Below, piece by piece: positions 1 to 4,195 of a DNA stretch of 6,764 bases. The stretch is from Euryarchaeota archaeon UBA128 (GTDB lineage Archaea > Thermoplasmatota > Poseidoniia > Poseidoniales > Poseidoniaceae), in NCBI GenBank assembly GCA_002496955.1, contig DALZ01000139.1, positions 1 through 6,764 on the forward strand, in the 5' to 3' direction. Position 1 is the stretch's first letter. Each line of letters opens with the position of its first letter. Position numbers and translations under genes: made by a program. Below the pieces are notes generated by a model. The model worked only from the letters and a program-made list of their open reading frames with translations. It was not told where the DNA came from and ran no database searches.

Positions 1-1
1 T

Positions 2-1030
2 GGTGGATTCGCAGTGTCTTGGGATGAGGATCCTGTATGTGAAAACATTGGACCGCAGTACTTCTCTGAGGATGGTTCAGGAATTCTAATTCCATTCCTC
101 GACAAATGTCAAGACGATAGAACCTCGTCTGAGAATTTGTCAGTCTCTTTTGAGATATCCGATGAATCGTTAGTTGTTGCGTCAATGGTTCAGGACGATA
201 TTAAATTGATAGTGCAACCGGAACAATCGGGCACAGCGACGGTCACAATAAGGACTGCAGATAATTCAAACAACATCTGGGAGGAGACATTTGTGGTTTA
301 TGTTGAAGAAGTAGATGATCAGCCTGTATTGGCAGAATTCCCGTCTGTTGTGGTTGTTGAGTCTTCAGTCACTACTGCAATACCTTTCTCCTACTTTGAT
401 ATTGATTCAACCTCAATTATTGTTACAACTGATAAATCGTGGGCAGTAATTGATTCAACATCAGCAACAATCGTTGTTACACCTCCAAACACAACTGCTT
501 CGACACCCATAATTGTCACTGCCTGCGACCAAACATCTTGTGTTAATCAAACATTAGTGCTAGAAGTGATGTCACTGGCTGAATTGTTTATTGAAGAGAT
601 AATTATCGATGCAGAGGATATCTCACAGGGCGATGTTGTGCCGGTTAGAATCTATGTGAGGAATGGTGGCAATAGTGAAGCTGCACTTATTTCAGTTAGG
701 TGTCAATCTGAAAATAATTTAGTAGGTATCAGGTCGATACCATTGCTGACCTCAGGGGAATTGGCTGTAGTTACTTGCGATTGGCAGCAGTCTAAGTCAG
801 GTTCACAAACAATGTCAGTAGAGTTAGATCGAGTGAACCAAATTATGGAGAGTGATGAATCAAATAACATTGAACAGATAATAATTGAGGTTGCTCAATC
901 TGCAGCAGACACCTCCGGCGATGAAACAGTCATTTCAACCACGGCATTGTGGACAGCAACGCTGATTATTGTCACACTAATTTTCGTATTATTTGTCGCA
1001 TTCGCTCCAGGTAAAATAAAGAAATTGTGA
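2..1030 (+). CDS. C-terminal part of a membrane-anchored surface protein with Ig/cadherin-like and CARDB domains (5' end outside window)
   Basis: The frame is open to the first base of the window (GGT at 2-4), so the GTG at 14 is probably an internal valine and the gene starts upstream. Two beta-rich Ig/cadherin-like modules are visible. One runs from about nt 30 to 310. The second starts near the D-D-Q-P-V-L stretch (about nt 314-330) and ends near 570. A CARDB-like adhesion module follows (about 579-895), with the typical V-R-I-Y-V-R-N-G-G-N and D-E-S-N-N-I signatures. The end is a linker, one hydrophobic helix (about 944-1006) and a short basic tail, GKIKKL. This fits an exported protein held in the membrane by its C-terminus with the beta domains outside. 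Several N-x-S/T sequons could be glycosylated. The ligand is unknown. CARDB domains occur in archaeal and bacterial adhesins and surface enzymes, and any enzymatic domain would lie upstream. The stop is TGA. Confidence 0.85.
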   Translation, partial: GGFAVSWDEDPVCENIGPQYFSEDGSGILIPFLDKCQDDRTSSENLSVSFEISDESLVVASMVQDDIKLIVQPEQSGTATVTIRTADNSNNIWEETFVVYVEEVDDQPVLAEFPSVVVVESSVTTAIPFSYFDIDSTSIIVTTDKSWAVIDSTSATIVVTPPNTTASTPIIVTACDQTSCVNQTLVLEVMSLAELFIEEIIIDAEDISQGDVVPVRIYVRNGGNSEAALISVRCQSENNLVGIRSIPLLTSGELAVVTCDWQQSKSGSQTMSVELDRVNQIMESDESNNIEQIIIEVAQSAADTSGDETVISTTALWTATLIIVTLIFVLFVAFAPGKIKKL

Positions 1031-1103
1031 ATTTGATTATTCAACCACCCTTTGTCGGATAATGTCTAATTGGCCCTATAATTTGATAAGGCAAATGTGA
1101 AAC

Positions 1104-1145
1104 CTTAGGTTACTTTGAGACTGTGGGGGTCGTTCAACTTAGGTT
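1104..1145 (+). repeat. Direct repeat of cttaggtt, second copy within a small stem
   Basis: The 8-mer cttaggtt occurs at 1104-1111 and 1138-1145, 34 bp apart (start to start). The second copy sits in gttcaacttaggttgac (1132-1148), which can fold into a six-pair stem with one bulged T and a TTAG loop. It lies 19 bp upstream of the small ORF. It could be an operator pair or a leader structure, but it could also be chance in an AT-rich spacer. Confidence 0.3.
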
Positions 1146-1166
1146 GACAAAGTAGGATGTGGGAAC

Positions 1167-1232
1167 ATGTCGGAATTAAGAATTAGAATAGAAACAGAAG
1201 AATATATTTACGAAGAATATGTTGAAGCATGA
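1167..1232 (+). CDS. Candidate 21-residue small protein
   Basis: ATG at 1167 opens a 21-codon frame ending in TGA at 1230-1232, 6 bp short of the cbf5 stop codon on the other strand. The peptide begins MSELRIRIETEEY and ends EYVEA. It is acidic and tyrosine-rich, with an alternating pattern like a short beta strand. Upstream is taggatgtggg (1153-1163), which is at best a weak ribosome-binding site, and a TATA-like ctataattt lies about 85 bp upstream of the ATG. The in-frame stop at 1140-1142 rules out a longer product. The case for coding is its position in an otherwise empty gap. The case against is that a frame this short can occur by chance, and the same bases may serve as the T-rich terminator of the opposite operon. 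Confidence 0.25.
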   Translation: MSELRIRIETEEYIYEEYVEA

Positions 1233-1238
1233 ACATGG

Positions 1239-2198
1239 CTATTTGTTCCACTGTGGCGGATACCTGTCTGGTTCCATCAGTATCATAACAGGTTTTCCAA
1301 TTTCACCGTTGGTTGAAGTTGACAGTTCTTCAAATCCTTTGGTCATTTTTACGATACCAACAATCTCGTTTTTTGAAGTAAATGCAGCTACTTCAAGGCC
1401 GCTTGATAAACTAGAACTAACCTCAATTAATCCCGGTCTCAGTAATGGAGCGCCATGACATAATGCGCTTGCTGCGCTATCTTTGACGATGATATATGGC
1501 TTATCTAACAGTAGTTTTTCTGTTGGATGAATTATTTTACTAATTGCTTCTGGTCTATCACACTCTTTCCAGAGCCAAATAGCATCCGCAACTTGCTGCA
1601 AAGTGACGCAATCTTCTAGCGAAAATCTCCCGGAATTTTCCCGTCTAAGTTCTTTTAATTTTACTCCGAAGCCAAGCATGAGGCCCATGTCTCTTGCTAT
1701 CGTTCGGATATACGTCCCAGCTTCACAGACAATTTTGACAACTGCCTCTTTCTCTTGCAATTCAATCAATTCAAAATTGAATATTCTTCTGGTTCTAACC
1801 TGTACTTTCACTGCTGAAATCTCAGGGGGGACATTGTATATACGTCCAGTCATTTTGCCGATAATTTCACTCAACTCACTTTTGTTAGGAACTTGCGCAA
1901 ACTTTAGGACAGCAATGTAGGTTTTGTTAGTCTGTAAGATTCCTTTAGTTAACTTCATTGATTTACCTGCCATTAATGGTAATACGCCGGTAGCAAATGG
2001 GTCTAAGGTACCGCCATGACCTAACCTATCGAGTCCAAGCATATCTCTTACCCACGATGCGATTTGATGAGATGTTGGCCCAGGCGGTTTGTCGAGAAGA
2101 ATAAATCCAGATGCAAGTCGTTGCTCTATGCTGAGTTGCTCAGGATCGAAACCATTGCTCGAGGGTTTTGAATTATCACTTAATGCAACTCGTGGCAT
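1239..2198 (-). CDS. cbf5: Archaeal Cbf5/TruB-family tRNA and rRNA pseudouridine synthase with PUA domain
   Basis: The 319-residue protein is close to the usual archaeal Cbf5 length. Cbf5 is the catalytic subunit of H/ACA guide RNPs (with Nop10, Gar1 and L7Ae), which convert rRNA uridines to pseudouridine. Archaeal Cbf5 can also make tRNA Psi55. Visible motifs in order are KPPGPTSH (37-44), the catalytic loop GHGGTLDP (60-67) with nucleophile Asp66, KTY with the active-site tyrosine Tyr94, the archaeal PPEISAVK...RTRRIF segment (124-140), EAGTYIR (159-165) and LRRENSGRF (184-192). The PUA domain spans about 234-316 and has the CHGAPLLRPG signature and the D-R-Y-P-P-Q-W ending. The RTRRIF motif and PUA sequence favour Cbf5 over bacterial TruB, although the bases after the catalytic Asp (PFATGVLPL) read like TruB. 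The ATG directly abuts the cmk stop codon, and gggggat lies just upstream inside cmk as a possible ribosome-binding site. The stop is TAG. Confidence 0.93.
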   Translation of the reverse strand: MPRVALSDNSKPSSNGFDPEQLSIEQRLASGFILLDKPPGPTSHQIASWVRDMLGLDRLGHGGTLDPFATGVLPLMAGKSMKLTKGILQTNKTYIAVLKFAQVPNKSELSEIIGKMTGRIYNVPPEISAVKVQVRTRRIFNFELIELQEKEAVVKIVCEAGTYIRTIARDMGLMLGFGVKLKELRRENSGRFSLEDCVTLQQVADAIWLWKECDRPEAISKIIHPTEKLLLDKPYIIVKDSAASALCHGAPLLRPGLIEVSSSLSSGLEVAAFTSKNEIVGIVKMTKGFEELSTSTNGEIGKPVMILMEPDRYPPQWNK

Positions 2199-2732
2199 TT
2201 AGGATCCCCCAATAATGTTGATTGCTTCGTCCAACACATTTTGTGCTGTCATATCTGATGCTTCAATAATGTGGGTATAAGGTGTCGGGTCTTCAGGTAA
2301 GAACCCATACATGTTTTGGTATCTTTCGTTGTCTGTCGTCAGTCTACTGGCGTTAGCCTGTAATGCAGCAGTTAGGGATATTTGTTCACGCTTCGCAACC
2401 CGTTTTGCTCTCTCTTTCTCAGAGACATTGAGCCATATCCTTATGCAATCTGCGTTTAATTTAAACGCCCACCATCCGGCTAATCGAGATTCGACTATGT
2501 TGATGTGGCTATCTAAAATGCGTTGCCTTAATATTTCATCTAGTTCTAAATCCACGGATTCATCATCAGAGCACAAATCACCGAATTGCGCTAGTGTTAA
2601 TCCACGATTATTGGCTTCGTTACGGAAAATTTCTCCGCCATTTATCGAGGTCCAGCCTAGTTCCTCTTTCAATCCTGTGACAAGGGTTGTTGTGCCACTT
2701 CCCGGATGACCAGAAATGGTAACTTTGTGCAT
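2199..2732 (-). CDS. cmk: Archaeal-type cytidylate kinase
   Basis: This enzyme transfers phosphate from ATP to CMP or dCMP in the cytosol, giving the diphosphates needed for CTP and dCTP. I chose the ATG at 2732 (177 residues) because archaeal Cmk proteins begin right before the beta strand leading to the P-loop, here MHKVTISGHPGSGTTT. An in-frame start at 2786 would add 18 residues overlapping the 3' end of the EMC3-like gene. The P-loop is GHPGSGTTT (8-16), with Thr where most P-loops have Lys. My memory of archaeal Cmk sequences is that GSGTTT is normal there. Further family landmarks are NGGEIFRNEANNRGLTLAQF (31-50), ESRLAGWW (80-87), the lid arginines in RAKRVAKREQIS (108-119) and ERYQNMYG (136-143). 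The ATG is 4 nt after the upstream TAA, and its own TAA touches the cbf5 ATG. gggtg about 8 nt upstream may act as a weak Shine-Dalgarno. Confidence 0.92.
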   Translation of the reverse strand: MHKVTISGHPGSGTTTLVTGLKEELGWTSINGGEIFRNEANNRGLTLAQFGDLCSDDESVDLELDEILRQRILDSHINIVESRLAGWWAFKLNADCIRIWLNVSEKERAKRVAKREQISLTAALQANASRLTTDNERYQNMYGFLPEDPTPYTHIIEASDMTAQNVLDEAINIIGGS

Positions 2733-2736
2733 GTGA

Positions 2737-3663
2737 TTACACCCATTGGTGCCGACAAACTTCACACTTTTTCTGACGAGGACCAAGCTTAGTTATCATG
2801 TCAATGCCACACTTAGGGCAATTGAGTCCGCTTACACCGGAGTAAGTTTTTGTTTTACTGGATTTTTTCTGGGTATCCAGTTTATCAGAGTCTTTACTCG
2901 ATGCTTTCTTTTTGGTCTGAGATTTACTCTTTTTCCTTCTACGCTGAGCATTTTTGTCAACAGACTTCCCCTTACTAGCAACAAGATGTAACAACGGCTC
3001 CTTTAGTTTCTCACCCGATGCCACAACCGGGTGGCTTCGGTATCTGAATAATTTGATATGTCGGTCGACGACTCTGCCAAATGGCGCACTCATGCAAATG
3101 TAAGCACATATCCACGCCGGGAAAAATAGGAACTTTCCAGACAACAGGTTCCACTCAGAGGCCCATGGTAATGAGACATAATCAACCCTAAAAGTCTCAA
3201 CAGTGGTGGTCAACCACGAAAATACGGCAATGATAATTATCATAGTGAACATCATTGGCTTCATTGCACCCATTTGGACCTTTAATTGCTCTGGCATCAT
3301 TTGTTGTTGGAGAATAGTTGCCTTTTCTTGTAGAATAGGATCTCTTGATAATCTAGCATCATTCATCATACGTCTTATTTGACCTTGCCTGTGACCAATG
3401 TGTGCTTGCTCTATAGGATCTAGGAAGAAACTCCTGAGCACCGTATTTAGTAACATTGAGAAGGTTCCAAGAATAAGAACTGTCATGATAAAGAACGATT
3501 CTTCTGGCAAAACAGGAGAAAGAATTGGGTCAGCCATTCCACCCATTGTTGACCTAATTCCAGGATTCATAATCAACAAAGTCATTAGAATCATGACCAT
3601 TAACATCATCATCATAGAGCCACCAGGGGGTTGAGGTGGTGGCGGTGAGTTACCATTGGCCAT
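2737..3663 (-). CDS. EMC3/TMCO1 (DUF106) family membrane insertase with basic tail and C-terminal zinc ribbon
   Basis: Archaeal DUF106 proteins belong to the Oxa1 superfamily (YidC/Oxa1, Get1, EMC3, TMCO1) and are thought to help insert membrane proteins. The 308 residues show a proline-rich start, four hydrophobic segments (about 17-33, 57-78, 136-152 and 178-196), and a polar, Gln/Met/Arg-rich cytosolic hairpin at 80-130, including DPIEQAHIGHRQGQIRRMM, between the second and third. This is the family pattern of a helix, a coiled-coil insert, then two helices, with one extra N-terminal helix. After the membrane core comes a Lys/Arg/Ser-rich stretch (about 221-280) and then a zinc ribbon with Cys282, Cys285, Cys300 and Cys303 (C-x2-C-x14-C-x2-C). 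Basic tails of YidC/Oxa1 bind ribosomes, so this tail may too; that is inference. Its place upstream of cmk and cbf5 matches archaeal gene order. The zinc ribbon is an addition I do not know from typical family members, which are nearer 170-200 residues. The first gene of the operon, with ATG at 3663. Confidence 0.85.
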   Translation of the reverse strand: MANGNSPPPPQPPGGSMMMMLMVMILMTLLIMNPGIRSTMGGMADPILSPVLPEESFFIMTVLILGTFSMLLNTVLRSFFLDPIEQAHIGHRQGQIRRMMNDARLSRDPILQEKATILQQQMMPEQLKVQMGAMKPMMFTMIIIIAVFSWLTTTVETFRVDYVSLPWASEWNLLSGKFLFFPAWICAYICMSAPFGRVVDRHIKLFRYRSHPVVASGEKLKEPLLHLVASKGKSVDKNAQRRRKKSKSQTKKKASSKDSDKLDTQKKSSKTKTYSGVSGLNCPKCGIDMITKLGPRQKKCEVCRHQWV

Positions 3664-3734
3664 GGTTACCGCAACCTGACTAAGGGCATGAAGGTTGGCA
3701 TCAAAATCCTCGCAAATCTAATAATCATATAGCA
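3664..3734. promoter_or_regulatory. Divergent promoter region between the emc3 operon and the 151-residue gene
   Basis: These 71 bp separate two divergent start codons, so both promoters must lie here or inside the genes. The AT-rich core aaatctaataatcatata (3714-3731) is the best TATA candidate. It is suitably placed for the minus-strand operon with a leader of about 30 nt, but too close for a leaderless plus-strand start at 3735. An inverted repeat, caacct (3672-3677) and aggttg (3692-3697) with 14 bp between arms, sits between the two starts and could be a regulator site. No Shine-Dalgarno precedes either start. Exact elements are uncertain. Confidence 0.45.
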
Positions 3735-4190
3735 GTGAAATTCAAACCATTAGCCGGTGTAGCGGACTTTATGCGCAGAAGAGAGCCTCTCGAAGTTGAG
3801 ACCAACTGGAAACACCCTCTACCAATGCCTATGCCTCATCAACCTGTTTGTGTGACCCAACTTGAGGCTATCGAGCAAATATCATTGCTCGCTAATCAGC
3901 CTAGGATTTTCATGTGGACAGATGATGAACGCCATTGTATCAACGGCTGGGAATTCTTGGCTAGTGTTAGACAGGGGGTCCCTCCACAAGGTATAGAGGC
4001 GGAGCTAAACGCTTGGATGGTGCAATACCCAGATGCTTGGCTTGCCGTAGATTTGCGTGACGGAGTAATGCCACCATCAACATCTAGTCCAATCGAGGAA
4101 TTCTTAGCGCAACTACCACGGCAAGTGATTGTTATTGTTTCTGGCGACTCCAAGGGCGAAGTCTGGCCAACATGGTCCTTGCCAGTTTAA
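3735..4190 (+). CDS. Hypothetical protein of 151 residues
   Basis: I do not recognise this family. The start is GTG at 3735. The frame stays open upstream to a stop at 3681-3683, but that stretch has no ATG, so GTG or the internal ATG for Met13 are the realistic options. No Shine-Dalgarno is visible. The protein begins with a basic segment (RRR at 14-16), followed by a proline/methionine segment, PLPMPMPHQP (28-37). A compact alpha/beta part follows, with hydrophobic strands PRIFMW (56-61), AWLAVDL (101-107) and VIVIVSG (131-137) separated by helices, suggesting a small three-layer or Rossmann-like fold. There is no signal peptide, membrane helix or cysteine pair, so it is probably cytosolic. 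It is divergent from the emc3 operon and runs tail-to-tail into the large minus-strand gene with only 5 bp between stop codons. The competing minus-strand frame inside it (3896-4153) reads as a shadow. Confidence 0.72.
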   Translation: MKFKPLAGVADFMRRREPLEVETNWKHPLPMPMPHQPVCVTQLEAIEQISLLANQPRIFMWTDDERHCINGWEFLASVRQGVPPQGIEAELNAWMVQYPDAWLAVDLRDGVMPPSTSSPIEEFLAQLPRQVIVIVSGDSKGEVWPTWSLPV

Positions 4191-4195
4191 TCCGA

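Larger units (their letters stand above)
1031..1238. other. Convergent intergenic region
   Basis: This 208-bp gap lies between the ends of the surface-protein gene (plus) and cbf5 (minus). It is long compared with the other gaps here (0-71 bp). It contains a TATA-like stretch, ctataattt (1076-1084), two copies of cttaggtt (1104-1111 and 1138-1145) and a small plus-strand ORF (1167-1232). Read on the minus strand, 1175-1210 is pyrimidine-rich with several short T runs, which could help terminate the emc3-cmk-cbf5 transcript, but no run reaches five T. I find no tRNA and no strong hairpin. Confidence 0.6.

Noticed and set aside
14..16. GTG at 14 as the true start of the first gene
   Set aside because: The frame is open upstream to the window edge, and the protein begins in the middle of a beta domain with no signal peptide, so this is an internal codon.
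1031..1166. A tRNA or structured RNA in the convergent gap
   Set aside because: No cloverleaf can be drawn: the gttcaac at 1132-1138 lacks the T-arm partner and no matching acceptor or anticodon stems are present on either strand.
1219..1458. Plus-strand frame of 79 residues antisense to the end of cbf5
   Set aside because: It overlaps the PUA-coding part of a clearly recognised gene and shows no domain-like features; it is a shadow frame.
2733..2786. Longer cmk start at 2786 adding 18 residues
   Set aside because: It would overlap the end of the EMC3-like gene, including its zinc ribbon, and the extra residues do not resemble Cmk. The ATG at 2732 puts the P-loop strand right at the N-terminus, as usual in the family.
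3688..3732. 14-codon frame from the ATG at 3688 in the divergent promoter
   Set aside because: It is very short, ends 3 nt before the GTG of the next gene and lies across the likely promoter. It is most likely chance.
3896..4153. Minus-strand frame of 85 residues inside the 151-residue gene
   Set aside because: The plus-strand frame is longer, spans the gap between neighbours cleanly and has a fold-like hydrophobic pattern. The minus frame is rich in Ser/Thr/Cys with no recognisable pattern.
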